A stretch of DNA of 64,000 nt, from assembly GCF_018449605.1 (NCBI RefSeq), contig NZ_JAAVUW010000001.1:62001-126000 (forward strand), written 5' to 3'. The first letter of the stretch is position 1; every line of letters begins with the position of its first letter. Positions 8,330-21,086 of this stretch are shown here, one piece after another. Source of the DNA: Luteibacter sp. dw_328 (GTDB lineage Bacteria > Pseudomonadota > Gammaproteobacteria > Xanthomonadales > Rhodanobacteraceae). Under the pieces are notes generated by a model. The model was given only the letters and a program-made list of their open reading frames with translations, made no database searches and had not been told where the DNA came from. A program made the translations under genes and the position numbers.

Positions 8330-9805
8330 TTATGCCGTGGCGTCGGTGACCGTGGCAACCCGCGTGTCGCGTAGGCGGCTGAAAACCCAGCTCGCGGCGA
8401 GAGTGATCAGGCCCAGCACGATCACCGACCAGCGGAAGGCCGATACATAACCCTGGGCGTCATGGGAACCGAGGAAGCCACCCATCAGCAGCGAGGCCAG
8501 AGCGATGCCGAAGCTCATCGACAGGTATTGCGCCGTCGATGCCATGGACGAGGCCATGGCCGCGTGGCGGACATCCAGGTCCACGTACGCCAGCGTGTTC
8601 ATCGAGGTGTACTGCAGCGACATGAAGGCGCCATAGACGTAGACGAAGCTGGCGATGATCCACATCGGCGTTTCCGGCGTGAGCAGCGCGAACGAGCACA
8701 GCACGATAGAGACCGCGATGGTGTTGCCGAGCAATAGCCTGCGATAGCCGAAGTGCGTGAGCAGCCGGTGGATGAAGGGCTTGACCGAGATCGAGCCGAT
8801 CGCCTGTGGCACCATCATCAGGCCGGCGTGCAGCGGCGACCAGCCGCAGCCGATCTGCAGGAACAGCACCAGCAGCAGGTACATGCCGGACACGCCAAGC
8901 CGCGTGAACAGGTTGCCGGCGAGCGACACCCACACGCTGCGCACCTTGAGCAGGGAGAGGTCGCTCACCGGGTGCGCCGTGCGACGGCTGTGGCGCACAT
9001 ACAGCGCACCAAAGGCCACCGCGGCGAGGGCATAGCCGGCGATGCTCAGCCAGTGGCCCGACGTACCCACGGTCTCCGCGGCCATAAGGAACAAGGCCGA
9101 CGACCCCGCAAAGAGCAGGAAGCCGATGGTGTCGAAGCGGTTGGCCTGTTCCACGCGGTATTCGGGCATTTCGTTACGATTGAGCAGCAGGCCGACGATG
9201 CCCACCGGCACGTTGATCAGGAAGATCAGCCGCCAGTTGGTGAATTCCACCAGCGCGCCACCGAGCAGGGGGCCGAACACGGAGCCAAGCAGCCCGAAGG
9301 TGGCCACCGTGGTCATGGCGCTGACGAATTCACGCCGGTCGATGCTGCGTACCAGTACGTAGCGGCCCACGGGCATCAGGGCGGCGCCGCCCAGGCCCTG
9401 GACGATACGCGAGGCCACCAGCTGCGGCAGCGTCTGCGCCAGGCCGCAGAGCAGCGAACCGAGGGCGAAGACCGTGATCGCTCCGCCGAAAACGCGCCTT
9501 GTGCCGAAGCGGTCGCACAGCCAGGGGCTCATGGGGATGAAGATCGCCAGGGTCAGCACGTAGCTGGTCAGGGCGGTGCGCATGCTCAGCGGGCCGACAT
9601 CCAGCGCGTTCGCGATGGCGGGCACGGCGGTGTTGACGATCGTCGAATCCAGCGCCTGCATGAAGAAAGCGGCCGAAACGAGCCAGATGAGTCCGCGGTA
9701 GCGGGCCTTGCTCGACGGTTCCGCCGGTGCCAGTGCCGGGCGGTCGGTGGAGAGAGCGTGGACGTCGGTCGGTGGGAGGCTGTCGATGACGTCGTGGGCT
9801 GGCAT
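8330..9805 (-). CDS. DHA2-type MFS transporter (EmrB/QacA family)
   Basis: This 491-residue drug:H+ antiporter type protein has about 14 membrane segments. Family motifs include ALDSTIVNTAVPAIA in TM1 (motif D1-like) and LCDRFGTRRVFG between TM2 and TM3 (motif A). It probably exports toxic compounds. A TATAAT box on the minus strand (9815-9820) lies only ten bases before the ATG and no Shine-Dalgarno is visible. The mRNA may therefore be almost leaderless, or the true promoter or start lies elsewhere. The gene is divergent from ligA. No regulator gene is adjacent. Confidence 0.9.
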   Translation of the reverse strand: MPAHDVIDSLPPTDVHALSTDRPALAPAEPSSKARYRGLIWLVSAAFFMQALDSTIVNTAVPAIANALDVGPLSMRTALTSYVLTLAIFIPMSPWLCDRFGTRRVFGGAITVFALGSLLCGLAQTLPQLVASRIVQGLGGAALMPVGRYVLVRSIDRREFVSAMTTVATFGLLGSVFGPLLGGALVEFTNWRLIFLINVPVGIVGLLLNRNEMPEYRVEQANRFDTIGFLLFAGSSALFLMAAETVGTSGHWLSIAGYALAAVAFGALYVRHSRRTAHPVSDLSLLKVRSVWVSLAGNLFTRLGVSGMYLLLVLFLQIGCGWSPLHAGLMMVPQAIGSISVKPFIHRLLTHFGYRRLLLGNTIAVSIVLCSFALLTPETPMWIIASFVYVYGAFMSLQYTSMNTLAYVDLDVRHAAMASSMASTAQYLSMSFGIALASLLMGGFLGSHDAQGYVSAFRWSVIVLGLITLAASWVFSRLRDTRVATVTDATA

Positions 9806-9814
9806 GGCCGATCG

Positions 9815-9820
9815 ATTATA
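9815..9820 (-). promoter_or_regulatory. Perfect -10 hexamer before the MFS gene
   Basis: TATAAT on the minus strand lies ten bases upstream of the ATG at 9805. The region 9806-9902 is clearly more AT-rich than its surroundings. A TTGCAA at 9834-9839 is too close (13-base spacer) to be a standard -35. Confidence 0.4.
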
Positions 9821-9890
9821 ACTTATCTACAGCTTGCAATTAGGCCGTCTTCGTCCGACAGTTTAGGGTTGTGCAAGCCACGGTTCCTAA

Positions 9891-13231
<3,341 letters not shown>

Positions 13232-13233
13232 AC

Positions 13234-13617
13234 ATGCTCGAATCCATCCACCACGTCGCGATCATCTGCGCCGACTACCCGCGCTCGAAGGCCTTCTACA
13301 CCGAAACCCTCGGCCTCAAGGTCATCCACGAGGTCTACCGCGAAGCGCGCGATTCCTGGAAGCTCGATCTCGAAGTCAGCCCGGGCGTCCAGCTGGAGCT
13401 GTTCTCCTTTCCGACGCCGCCAAAGCGGCCATCACGGCCGGAGGCGCAGGGGTTGCGTCATCTCGCGTTCGTCGTGAGCGATATCGACGCGGTGGTGGCG
13501 ACGTTGGGCGAGCGTGGGGTCACTTGCGAGCCGATTCGGGTAGACGAGTTCACCGGGAAGCGGTTTACGTTCTTCGCCGATCCGGATGATTTGCCGATCG
13601 AGTTGTGTGAGCGTTGA
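13234..13617 (+). CDS. VOC family protein (glyoxalase I-like, YaeR/GloA2 type)
   Basis: This 127-residue single-domain vicinal-oxygen-chelate protein begins MLESIHHVAIICADYPRSKA. Metal-ligand candidates are His7, Glu in LELFSF, His in GLRHLAFVV, and Glu near the end (LPIELCE). It most resembles the E. coli YaeR/GloA2 subgroup, for which no firm substrate is known. The ATG at 13234 starts two bases after the epmA stop; a longer in-frame extension would lie inside epmA. It is probably part of the ligA-epmA transcription unit. Confidence 0.87.
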   Translation: MLESIHHVAIICADYPRSKAFYTETLGLKVIHEVYREARDSWKLDLEVSPGVQLELFSFPTPPKRPSRPEAQGLRHLAFVVSDIDAVVATLGERGVTCEPIRVDEFTGKRFTFFADPDDLPIELCER

Positions 13618-13626
13618 GGTCGATCT

Positions 13627-13651
13627 GTGTGGGCGCCGATTCGTCGGCGAT
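13627..13651 (+). repeat. Degenerate single REP
   Basis: One plus-oriented arm with altered flank and palindrome (GCCGATTCGTCGGC) sits between the convergent VOC and DUF2461-type genes. Its usual minus-oriented partner is absent. Confidence 0.7.
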
Positions 13652-13668
13652 GGGGTGCTTGCGGGTGT

Positions 13669-14355
13669 TTAGAACTCGAGTTCCTGTGCGGCGCAGAGGT
13701 AGTCGACCATTGGCGCCAGTCGCTTGAACGTGTCGACGATGAAGGGCAGCAACTCCGACGAACACGCCAGGGCTTCATCGAAATTCTGCCCGGCGGCGAA
13801 ATTCTTCCGCTTCAGGTCGTCGATCAACTCATGGTTCGGATCGAAACCGCGCGGCGGGCGCGTCAGGCTCTCGCCCCAGAACTCGAAGCGCTCGCGAAAG
13901 GCCTTTCCATGCGTTGCCCGCTTCCACGAATCCGGGTTATCGGCAAGGAAGTCGCGTAGCTTCTTCAGCACCGGCGGTTCCGGATGCCACATGCCGCCGC
14001 CCGCGAAGCACTGGTCCGGCTGGATGTGCAGGTAGAAGCCCGGTGCCTGGATTTCATGGCGGCGCTCATGGAAAAAACGCGAACCCTGCCAGCCCTTGTA
14101 CGGTTGCTTGTCGTTGGCGAAGCGCGTGTCGCGATGGATGCGGTAGAGCGAACCACCCACCTTGCGCGTATCGGCACGGTAGTGCGGGCTGATCTTCTTC
14201 AGCGGGGCGTCGAGGTCGCCGATCAACGCAAGGAACGGCTCACGCACATGTTTCTCGTAGTCGTCCTTGTGCTCGTGGAACCATTCACGGTTGTTGTGGC
14301 GCATCAGCGATTTGAAGAAGCGGAACGTCGCGGGCGTGAAGTAGGTCTTGGCCAT
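13669..14355 (-). CDS. DUF2461 (TIGR02453) family protein
   Basis: This 228-residue protein has hallmarks of the DUF2461 family: YFTPATFRFFKSLMRHNNREWF at the N-terminus, SLYRIHRDTRFANDKQPYK, and a C-terminal DFLADNPDSWK region. The family is widespread and has no established biochemical role. The start at 14355 (MAKTYFT) is typical of the family; the ORF can be extended 12 codons further, into the sbcB end. It lies just downstream of sbcB on the same strand, so the two are probably co-transcribed. Confidence 0.88.
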   Translation of the reverse strand: MAKTYFTPATFRFFKSLMRHNNREWFHEHKDDYEKHVREPFLALIGDLDAPLKKISPHYRADTRKVGGSLYRIHRDTRFANDKQPYKGWQGSRFFHERRHEIQAPGFYLHIQPDQCFAGGGMWHPEPPVLKKLRDFLADNPDSWKRATHGKAFRERFEFWGESLTRPPRGFDPNHELIDDLKRKNFAAGQNFDEALACSSELLPFIVDTFKRLAPMVDYLCAAQELEF

Positions 14356-14363
14356 GGGTCGGG

Positions 14364-15794
14364 TCAGTTCGGTGCGAGTTCGAGGCCCCACGCTTCCAGC
14401 TCGTCGAGCAGGGGCAGCGGCGAGCCGGGCAGGGCGCGCAAGGCGGTGAGTTCGGCGTTGTAGTCGTCGAGGGTGAGCGTGGTCAGGGCACTGCGCCGGG
14501 TGAGGCGATCCACGCGGAAGGCTTCCCAGCGGGCCTGCTCGTCGGCACTCAGCGTGTCCGGCCAGTTGCGCGCGCGGTAACGGAACAGCAGTTCCGGGTA
14601 ACGCGGATCGCGGAAATTGAACGGGCGCGTGCCGAGCTGCTCGGGTGGCGTGGCGCGCACGTCGCCCAGCAGGCGGCGATCGGCGTCAGGCAGGAAGGCA
14701 CCGTAGAGGGCGAGTTCGGGATCCTCGGCGGGTGGCAGCGAGGCTGCCTGCCCATAGATTCGGCGCAACTTCTCGGCCAGGCCTTCGGCGTTGCGCAACA
14801 TGTCGAGGTGGCGCTCCACGGCGGCCATGTCGAGCCCGAGACGGCCGTGATCGGCGCCCTTCAGCACGGACAGCGGCGCGAGCGCCGGCGCCTGGTTCGC
14901 GCGCACGGTACGCAGCGCCACCCGCTCCACGCCCTCGGGCAGGTCGGCGCGCGAGGTGAACACGCGGTCGGCCACGTCGCCGTCGTCGAGCGTGAGGAGG
15001 TCGGAGGGATCGGCACTGAGGTCGTAGACGATCACTTCGCCGGCGCGTGACGGATGCGCGGCCAGCGGCGCGATGACCGTGAGGCAGTGGCGGCTCGCCG
15101 GGTAGCGCGAGGATACGTGAACGACCGGCGTCATCGCCGCCACGTCGAGCAGCTCGAAGACGCGTTGCTTGCGGCGCAGGGCGAAGTACCAGTCCCACAG
15201 TTTCGGCTGATGCTGGCGGATAAGGCGGGCGAGGGCGATCAGCGCTTCCACGTCGGAGAGGGCGTCATGCGCGCGGTCCTGCTTCAGGCCGTTGGCGGTG
15301 GCCAGGTGTTCCAGCTTGAAGCTGGGGCTACCGTCTTCACGCGTCGGCCAGACGATGCCTTCGGGGCGCAGGGCCTCGCACAGGCGCACCAGGTCGATCA
15401 GGTCCCAGCGTGAATTGCCGTTTTCCCACTCGCGCCCGTACGGGTCGTAGAAGTTGCGGTACAGGAGGTGGCGGGTGAATTCATCGTCGAAGCGCAGCGA
15501 GTTGTAGCCCACGGTGCAGGTGCCCGGCACGGCCAGCTGTTCGTGGATCGCCGCGGCGAACTCGGCCTCGCGCATGCCCTCGCGCTCGGTCAGCTGCGGC
15601 GCGATGCCGGTGATCAGGCACGCCGCCGGCTGCGGGGGCATGTCCCGGGGCGGCTTGCAGTAGATCATCAGGGGCTCGCCGACGACGTTCAGGTCCGCAT
15701 CGGTGCGGATGCCGGCGAACTGGCTGGGGCGGTCCCGGCGGGGATCGGCGCCGAAGGTTTCGTAGTCGTGCCAGAAGAAGGTCGGTTCGGCCAT
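14364..15794 (-). CDS. sbcB: Exodeoxyribonuclease I
   Basis: This processive 3'-5' single-strand DNA exonuclease acts in recombination and mismatch repair. The 476-residue product has the DEDD exonuclease domain (FFWHDYETFGADPRRDRPSQ with catalytic Asp/Glu at the N-terminus; NSLRFDDEF; HDALSDVEALIALARL). The SH3-like and helical C-terminal domains follow (FNFRDPRYPELLFRYRARN, a typical ExoI motif). The start MAEPTFFW at 15794 fits the family; the longer frame reaches towards orn. The gene is divergent from orn with a 50-base gap. Length agrees with E. coli ExoI (475). Confidence 0.96.
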   Translation of the reverse strand: MAEPTFFWHDYETFGADPRRDRPSQFAGIRTDADLNVVGEPLMIYCKPPRDMPPQPAACLITGIAPQLTEREGMREAEFAAAIHEQLAVPGTCTVGYNSLRFDDEFTRHLLYRNFYDPYGREWENGNSRWDLIDLVRLCEALRPEGIVWPTREDGSPSFKLEHLATANGLKQDRAHDALSDVEALIALARLIRQHQPKLWDWYFALRRKQRVFELLDVAAMTPVVHVSSRYPASRHCLTVIAPLAAHPSRAGEVIVYDLSADPSDLLTLDDGDVADRVFTSRADLPEGVERVALRTVRANQAPALAPLSVLKGADHGRLGLDMAAVERHLDMLRNAEGLAEKLRRIYGQAASLPPAEDPELALYGAFLPDADRRLLGDVRATPPEQLGTRPFNFRDPRYPELLFRYRARNWPDTLSADEQARWEAFRVDRLTRRSALTTLTLDDYNAELTALRALPGSPLPLLDELEAWGLELAPN

Positions 15795-15844
15795 CGGGGA
15801 ATGATCGCATACGCTAGACTGCGCGGTACTTCCAAGGAGAACCC

Positions 15845-16411
15845 ATGACGCCCGCACACGAGGACAACCTCATCTGGATCGACCTGGAGATGACGGGTCT
15901 GGACACGGACAACGACTCCATCCTGGAGATCGCCACGATCGTGACGGACAAGGATCTGAACGTGCTGGCCGAAGGCCCGGTCTTCGCCATCTCGCACAGC
16001 GATGCCCGCCTGCAGAAGATGGACGCCTGGAACCGTAACCAGCACCAGCGCTCGGGCCTGTGGGGCCGCGCGGTGGAATCGGATGCCACGCCCGAACAGG
16101 CCGAGGAGGCCACCATCACCTTCCTCAAGAAATGGGTCCTGCCCGGCAAGTCGCCCATGTGCGGCAATTCCATCTGCCAGGACCGCCGCTTCCTGCACCG
16201 CGAGATGCAGAAGCTGGAGCGTTTCTTCCACTACCGGAACCTCGACGTGTCCACGCTGAAGGAGCTTTCGCGTCGCTGGTCGCCGGAGATCGCACGGGGC
16301 TTCAACAAGGACTCCGCGCACACGGCACTCTCGGACATCCGCGATTCGATCGACGAGCTCCGTTATTACCGTCGATTCATGGGCCCGATGGCGGGCACCC
16401 AGCAGGGCTGA
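15845..16411 (+). CDS. orn: Oligoribonuclease
   Basis: This DEDDh 3'-5' exoribonuclease degrades dinucleotides (including pGpG from c-di-GMP turnover) to mononucleotides. The 188-residue product carries [16 protein letters not shown] (first Asp/Glu), [31 protein letters not shown] and [14 protein letters not shown] (last His/Asp). An AAGGAG box lies five bases before the ATG. folP follows four bases after the stop, suggesting one unit. Length agrees with the family (about 180-190). Confidence 0.97.
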   Translation: MTPAHEDNLIWIDLEMTGLDTDNDSILEIATIVTDKDLNVLAEGPVFAISHSDARLQKMDAWNRNQHQRSGLWGRAVESDATPEQAEEATITFLKKWVLPGKSPMCGNSICQDRRFLHREMQKLERFFHYRNLDVSTLKELSRRWSPEIARGFNKDSAHTALSDIRDSIDELRYYRRFMGPMAGTQQG

Positions 16412-16415
16412 ACGC

Positions 16416-17318
16416 ATGAACGACCCCTTCGCCACCGTACTGGACTGCAACGGCCGTGCCCTGGTCCTGGACCGGCCGCGTGTGGTCGGCATCGTCAACG
16501 TCACGCCGGATTCCTTCTCCGACGGCGGCCGGTACGACAGCCTGGACGCCGCTTATGCGCATGCGCTGAAGCTGGTGGAAGAGGGCGCGGACATGCTCGA
16601 CATCGGAGGCGAGTCGACCCGCCCCGGTGCGGACGACGTCTCCGCCGAAGACGAGATTCGTCGCGTGCTGCCGCTGATCCAGCGCCTCGCCGCGGCGACG
16701 ACCGTGCCGCTGTCCATCGACACCTCCAAGCCCGAGGTGATGCGCGCCGCGGTCGGCGCGGGCGCCGGCATGATCAACGATGTCTACGCGCTGCGCCGCG
16801 AAGGCGCGCTGGACACCGCTGCCGAGCTGCGCGTGCCGGTCTGCCTGGTGCACATGCAGGGTGAGCCGCGCGCCATGCAGGACGCGCCGGACTATGACGA
16901 CGTGGTCGGCGAGGTCCACCGCTTTCTCACCGATCGGCTGTTCTCCTGCGAGCTGGCCGGCATCGACCGCAAGCGCGTCCTGGTCGACCCCGGCTTCGGA
17001 TTCGGCAAGAACCTCGAGCACAATCTGGCCCTGCTGAGAGCGACGGCCCGGTTCGCCGAGCTCGGCGCGGGCGCCTATGTGGGTGTCTCCCGCAAGTCCA
17101 TGATCGGCGCCATGACCGGCCGCACCGATCCGGCCGCTCGCGTCCACGGCTCCGTGGCCGCCGCCCTGATCGCTGTCCAGCGCGGCGCCGTGCTGGTCCG
17201 CGTGCACGACGTGGGCCCGACGGTCGACGCCCTGGCCGTCTGGGCCGCCGTCAAAGCCGGCGATACCGCCCCCCGCATCGACAAGCCCTCGATGCCCCGC
17301 TGGCCCGACGACGACTAA
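16416..17318 (+). CDS. folP: Dihydropteroate synthase
   Basis: This folate-pathway enzyme joins 6-hydroxymethyl-dihydropterin pyrophosphate with p-aminobenzoate. The 300-residue TIM-barrel protein contains [15 protein letters not shown] (signature 1), [14 protein letters not shown] (signature 2), [31 protein letters not shown], and [14 protein letters not shown] with GVSRKSMIG. It starts four bases after orn. In many relatives folP precedes glmM, as here, although a REP arm and about 160 bases separate them. Confidence 0.97.
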   Translation: MNDPFATVLDCNGRALVLDRPRVVGIVNVTPDSFSDGGRYDSLDAAYAHALKLVEEGADMLDIGGESTRPGADDVSAEDEIRRVLPLIQRLAAATTVPLSIDTSKPEVMRAAVGAGAGMINDVYALRREGALDTAAELRVPVCLVHMQGEPRAMQDAPDYDDVVGEVHRFLTDRLFSCELAGIDRKRVLVDPGFGFGKNLEHNLALLRATARFAELGAGAYVGVSRKSMIGAMTGRTDPAARVHGSVAAALIAVQRGAVLVRVHDVGPTVDALAVWAAVKAGDTAPRIDKPSMPRWPDDD

Positions 17319-17344
17319 GAGCGGCCGCCACCCTCATCCCCTTC

Positions 17345-17368
17345 TGTAGGAGCCGATTCATCGGCGAT
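17345..17368 (+). repeat. Single REP between folP and glmM
   Basis: One plus-oriented arm with palindrome GCCGATTCATCGGC. The opposite arm is missing; a remnant reading CAGTCCCACA at 17391-17400 may be its degraded end. Confidence 0.8.
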
Positions 17369-17479
17369 CGGGTGCTCGCGCCAACTCGGCCAGTCCCACA
17401 AAAGTGCTACAGGCCTTTGGAATATCTGGTTAAAGCCCCTGTCGGAGTATGCTTCTCCGTCCCCGGCAGGATGATCAGC

Positions 17480-18883
17480 ATGAGCGAGCGCAAATACTTC
17501 GGCACCGACGGCATCCGCGGCCACGTGGGCACCTATCCCATCAGCGCGGACTTCATCCTTCGCCTCGGCCGGGCCCTCGGCGCCGTGCTCGCGCGCCGCC
17601 GCGCCGCCGACGGCAGGGGCCCGAACGCCGGTCCCGACCGCCGCGACCATGGCCGCAAGGTCACCGTGGTGATCGGCAAGGACACACGCGTTTCCGGCTA
17701 CATGTTCGAGTCGGCGCTCGAAGCCGGCCTGGTCGCCTCCGGTGCAGATGTGCGCCTGCTCGGCCCGATGCCCACCCCGGCTGTGGCCTTCCTCACCCGT
17801 TCCCTGCGTGCCGACGCGGGCATCGTGATCAGCGCCTCACACAACCCGCACCAGGACAACGGCATCAAGTTCTTCTCCGGCCAGGGCGAAAAGCTCGACG
17901 ACGCGCTGGAAGCCGAGATCGAGGCTGAGATCGAGGCCGAATTCGTCACCGTCGCCTCCGAGGCGCTGGGCAAGGCCAGCCGCATCGAGGATGCGGTGAC
18001 CCGCTACGCCGAGTTCTGCAAATCCACGGTGGCCGACGAGTTCAGCCTCAATGGCCTGAGCGTGGTGCTCGACTGCGCCCATGGCGCCACCTACCAGGTG
18101 GCCCCAAAAGTCTTTCGTGAGCTGGGCGCCGACGTATCCACCATCGGTGCCGAGCCGAATGGCCTCAACATCAACCACGGGGTCGGGTCCACGGAACCGG
18201 CCGCCCTGGCGAAAGCCGTGGTGGAGCGGGGCGCGGACCTCGGCATCGCCTTCGACGGCGACGGCGACCGCGTGCGCATCGTCGACCGCGACGGCACGGT
18301 AACCGACGGCGACGACATGCTCTACGTCATCGCCCGCCACTGGAAGCGCCGTGGCAACCTGCCGGGCCCCGTGGTGGGCACCCTCATGAGCAACTACGGC
18401 CTGCAGCGCGCCCTGAAGCAGATGGACATCCCCTTCGTCCGGGCCAACGTGGGCGACCGCTACGTGCTGCAGCAGTTGAAGGAACATGGCGGCGTGCTGG
18501 GCGGCGAGACGTCCGGCCACGTGCTCTGCCTGGACCGTTTCACCACGGGTGACGGCATCGTGGCGGCGCTGGCGCTGCTCGAAGCCCTGGCGGACGACAA
18601 CGAGACCTTCGCCTACGCCCGCGCCGGCCTGGTCAAGCTGCCGCAGACCATGCTCAACGTCCGTGTGGAGGGCGCCAAGGCGGCCCTGGGCAGCGATTCG
18701 GTCAAGCAGGTCCTCGCCGAGGTCGAAGCCGTTCTGGAAGGCCGCGGACGCGTGGTGCTGCGCGCCTCGGGCACCGAGCCGCTGGTCCGCGTGACGATCG
18801 AAGCCGCCGATGCCGCCGAAGTGGAACGGCTGGCGGCGCGACTGGCGGACGCCGTAAAATCGGCGGCTCAGGCGACCGCCTGA
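17480..18883 (+). CDS. glmM: Phosphoglucosamine mutase
   Basis: GlmM interconverts glucosamine-6-P and glucosamine-1-P for peptidoglycan and LPS precursors. The 467-residue product starts [14 protein letters not shown]. It has the phosphoserine loop [16 protein letters not shown] (Ser120), the Mg site DGDGDR (about 259-264), the sugar-binding GETSGH and the phosphate-binding [11 protein letters not shown] near the C-terminus. Usual length is about 445; the extra residues form a charged insertion at about 37-59 ([13 protein letters not shown]...). ATG 17480 is chosen because GGCAGG lies at good distance and it matches other GlmM starts; ATG 17471 is possible. Confidence 0.96.
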   Translation: MSERKYFGTDGIRGHVGTYPISADFILRLGRALGAVLARRRAADGRGPNAGPDRRDHGRKVTVVIGKDTRVSGYMFESALEAGLVASGADVRLLGPMPTPAVAFLTRSLRADAGIVISASHNPHQDNGIKFFSGQGEKLDDALEAEIEAEIEAEFVTVASEALGKASRIEDAVTRYAEFCKSTVADEFSLNGLSVVLDCAHGATYQVAPKVFRELGADVSTIGAEPNGLNINHGVGSTEPAALAKAVVERGADLGIAFDGDGDRVRIVDRDGTVTDGDDMLYVIARHWKRRGNLPGPVVGTLMSNYGLQRALKQMDIPFVRANVGDRYVLQQLKEHGGVLGGETSGHVLCLDRFTTGDGIVAALALLEALADDNETFAYARAGLVKLPQTMLNVRVEGAKAALGSDSVKQVLAEVEAVLEGRGRVVLRASGTEPLVRVTIEAADAAEVERLAARLADAVKSAAQATA

Positions 18884-18902
18884 CGCCTCCACCGGACTTC
18901 GC

Positions 18903-19838
18903 ATGAAAAAGGTTCCCACCCTCGATATCCGCCGCTACGACACCGACCGCGAGGCCTTCGTGGCCGAGCTGGGCGCGGCCTATCGTGAATTCGGTTTCTG
19001 CTGCATCAGCGGCCACGGCATTCCTGTCGAGGCTGTCGACGGCGCCTACGACGCGTTCAAGCGCTTCTTCGCCCTGCCGGACGACACCAAGCGCAAGTAC
19101 CACATCCCCGGCGGTGGCGGCGCGCGGGGCTATACGCCCTTCAAGGTCGAGACAGCAAAGGACAGCAAGTTCGCGGATCTGAAAGAGTTTTGGCACATCG
19201 GCCGCGAGATCCCGCGCGACTCGAAGTTCGCCGCCGTCATGCCGCCCAATGTCTGGCCGACCGAAGTGCCGGATTTCGAAGATAAGGGCTACGGCATCTA
19301 TGAAGCGCTGGACCAGCTCGGCGCGCGCGTGCTGCGCGCCCTGGCCCTGCACATCGAGCTGCCGGAAACCTTCTTCGACGACAAGATCGATTCGGGCAAT
19401 TCCATCCTGCGCCCGATCCACTACCCGCCGATCGTCCAGGAAGATGTGCCCAATGTGCGCGCCGGCGCCCATGAGGACATCAACTTCATCACGTTGCTGG
19501 TCGGCGCGAGCGCCGAAGGCCTCGAAGTGCTCACGCGTGAAGGCGACTGGTTGCCCATCACCACCGAAGGCGACGCCATCGTGGTCAACATCGGCGACAT
19601 GCTCCAGCGCCTGACCAACCACGTGTACCCGTCCACGACGCACCGCGTAATCAATCCGCAGAACGCCAACGCGCGCAAGCCCCGGTATTCGGTGCCGTTT
19701 TTCCTGCACCCCAACCCGGACGTCGTTCTCGACGTGCTGCCGTCCTGTGTCACGCCCGACAACCCGAAGCGCTACCCGGAGCCGATCACGGCCCACGAGT
19801 ACCTGCTCGAGCGTCTGCGCGAGATCAAACTGATCTGA
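18903..19838 (+). CDS. Isopenicillin N synthase-like 2OG-Fe(II) oxygenase
   Basis: This 311-residue protein has the non-haem DIOX_N region (PTLDIRRYDTDREAFVAELG, GFCCISGHGIP) and a C-terminal jelly-roll. The Fe(II) ligands are HED (in GAHEDINFITLL) and His in PSTTHRVINP; the 2-oxoglutarate Arg in RKPRYSVPFFLHPN follows. It belongs to the large IPNS-like family seen in many proteobacteria without a defined substrate; nothing suggests antibiotic biosynthesis here. It starts 19 bases after glmM and is followed by a Rho-independent terminator. Confidence 0.88.
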   Translation: MKKVPTLDIRRYDTDREAFVAELGAAYREFGFCCISGHGIPVEAVDGAYDAFKRFFALPDDTKRKYHIPGGGGARGYTPFKVETAKDSKFADLKEFWHIGREIPRDSKFAAVMPPNVWPTEVPDFEDKGYGIYEALDQLGARVLRALALHIELPETFFDDKIDSGNSILRPIHYPPIVQEDVPNVRAGAHEDINFITLLVGASAEGLEVLTREGDWLPITTEGDAIVVNIGDMLQRLTNHVYPSTTHRVINPQNANARKPRYSVPFFLHPNPDVVLDVLPSCVTPDNPKRYPEPITAHEYLLERLREIKLI

Positions 19839-19840
19839 CG

Positions 19841-19859
19841 AACCCTTAGCGGGTTTTTT
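19841..19859 (+). terminator. Rho-independent terminator after the oxygenase gene
   Basis: Stem AACCC/GGGTT with a five-base loop is followed by a T run, two bases after the stop codon. Confidence 0.75.
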
Positions 19860-19860
19860 A

Positions 19861-19889
19861 CCGGGAGGGTCCACCATGGACCCTCCCGG
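19861..19889. repeat. Perfect 13-bp inverted repeat
   Basis: CCGGGAGGGTCCA / TGGACCCTCCCGG with a three-base loop directly follows the T run of the terminator. It could act as a second terminator hairpin (the T run precedes it on the plus strand, so it would act as A-rich entry for the minus strand) or as a 5' structure of the small ORF after it. Confidence 0.65.
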
Positions 19890-19910
19890 TTCCGTTTCCG
19901 GAGCACCCCC

Positions 19911-20045
19911 GTGAAGACATCCAGCCCGCAACTGCGAGCCAAGCGTTCGTCACCCTCGAATTCACGAAAGAAAGGCACGACAAGGTCGGCGGCAGAACGT
20001 GTGCGTCGGCAGCGCACGGTTTCCTCTCGCGGCGGCCGCCGCTAA
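19911..20045 (+). CDS. Possible 44-residue arginine/lysine-rich small protein
   Basis: The frame runs from GTG at 19911 to TAA at 20043-20045. A GGAG ribosome site lies seven bases before the GTG. The product is extremely basic (starts MKTSSPQLRAKR, has SRKKGTTRSAAERVRRQR, ends SSRGGRR) with no hydrophobic segment, like a nucleic-acid-binding or intrinsically disordered peptide. It lies between a terminator and a REP pair in an otherwise empty stretch. No family is recognised, and a chance frame in GC-rich DNA remains possible. Confidence 0.4.
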   Translation: MKTSSPQLRAKRSSPSNSRKKGTTRSAAERVRRQRTVSSRGGRR

Positions 20046-20057
20046 TCGCCAGCCCCA

Positions 20058-20129
20058 TGTGGGAGCCGATTCATCGGCGATGCCGCGGCAGCGGCTAAAG
20101 GGCATCGCCGATGAATCGGCTCCTACCGA
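20058..20129. repeat. REP pair (inverted)
   Basis: Plus-oriented GTGGGAG arm and minus-oriented CTCCTAC arm, both with palindrome GCCGATTCATCGGC/GCCGATGAATCGGC, separated by about 22 bases. Confidence 0.9.
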
Positions 20130-20157
20130 GCAGGGTGCTGCAGGGTGCGGGTTCTTC

Positions 20158-21054
20158 TTATGGCGCGACCAGGTCGGACGGGGCAGCAGCCTCGCCCCGG
20201 TGCAACAACGGATGCGCAAACACCGCACCGATAATCACCGCCACGCCAAGATAAAACGTCCAGCCCAGTTCCCGCTGCTCGCCCAGCAGCGGAATCGCCA
20301 GCACGATCGCGTAAACCGGCTCGAGGTTCGTCACCATCTGCGTTGCAAACGCCGTCAGATGTCGCAGCGCTGCCAGCGCCAGCGCGAACGGCAGCAACGT
20401 GCACCCATACGCCAGCACCACCATCAGTAACGCATCGTGCAGGCTCGGCAGGACGAAGGCCGGCGTCGCCATGAATGGTGCCAACACGGTAAGGAACAAC
20501 GTCCCCGTACCCAGTTCGATGCAGGTCACCGTGAGTGCATCCGCCCGATCGATCAGTCGCTTGTTGAACGCGCTGAAAAAAGCGACGAACAGCGCGGAAA
20601 GCACACCGATCGCCAGGCCTAGCCGCATCTCACCCGGCAAGCCACCCGCCACGAGGACGACGCCCGGCACGATGGCGGCACCGATCAGCAACTCGCGTGG
20701 ATCGAAGCGACGACCGGCTACCCAGGGTTCGACAACGGCGAGGAACACCGGGCACAAGGCGATGCATGTCGCCGCGACGGACGCGTTGGCGAGCTTGATC
20801 GCGCCGTAGAACGTGAGCCAGTGCAGGGCGACGATCACGCCGATGCCCGCGTAGGAAAGCAGCAGCTTCGGCGACAACGCACGCAACCCGCGCCATACAC
20901 GGGGCACACAGAGCAGGGTGGCCGACACCAGCAACATGCGCCACCACACCAAGGGCAACGCCGCCAGCGTGATCAGCTTGCCGAGGATGGCGGTAAAGCC
21001 CCACAGCAGGACACAGAAGTGGATCTGGAGGTGGGCTCTTCGGGAAGGCAGCAT
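20158..21054 (-). CDS. EamA/DMT family transporter
   Basis: This 298-residue protein has ten predicted membrane helices in two EamA repeats (about residues 10-135 and 150-285). It resembles RhaT/EamA drug/metabolite exporters. Typical motifs include HFCVLLWGFTAILGKL at the start of repeat 1 and TNLEPVYAIVLAIPLLGE in repeat 2. Substrate cannot be predicted. It is flanked by REP pairs on both sides, so it is probably monocistronic. Confidence 0.88.
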   Translation of the reverse strand: MLPSRRAHLQIHFCVLLWGFTAILGKLITLAALPLVWWRMLLVSATLLCVPRVWRGLRALSPKLLLSYAGIGVIVALHWLTFYGAIKLANASVAATCIALCPVFLAVVEPWVAGRRFDPRELLIGAAIVPGVVLVAGGLPGEMRLGLAIGVLSALFVAFFSAFNKRLIDRADALTVTCIELGTGTLFLTVLAPFMATPAFVLPSLHDALLMVVLAYGCTLLPFALALAALRHLTAFATQMVTNLEPVYAIVLAIPLLGEQRELGWTFYLGVAVIIGAVFAHPLLHRGEAAAPSDLVAP

Positions 21055-21086
21055 GCCCGCAAGCTTGCGGCAAAACGCAGTTCTTG

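Noticed and set aside
16320-17210. Frames antisense to folP
   Set aside because: FolP signatures are complete on the plus strand; the antisense frames have no start signals or motifs.
18903-19838. The oxygenase as an antibiotic (isopenicillin N) biosynthesis gene
   Set aside because: The IPNS-like family is broad; no other beta-lactam or NRPS gene is present and its context is housekeeping.
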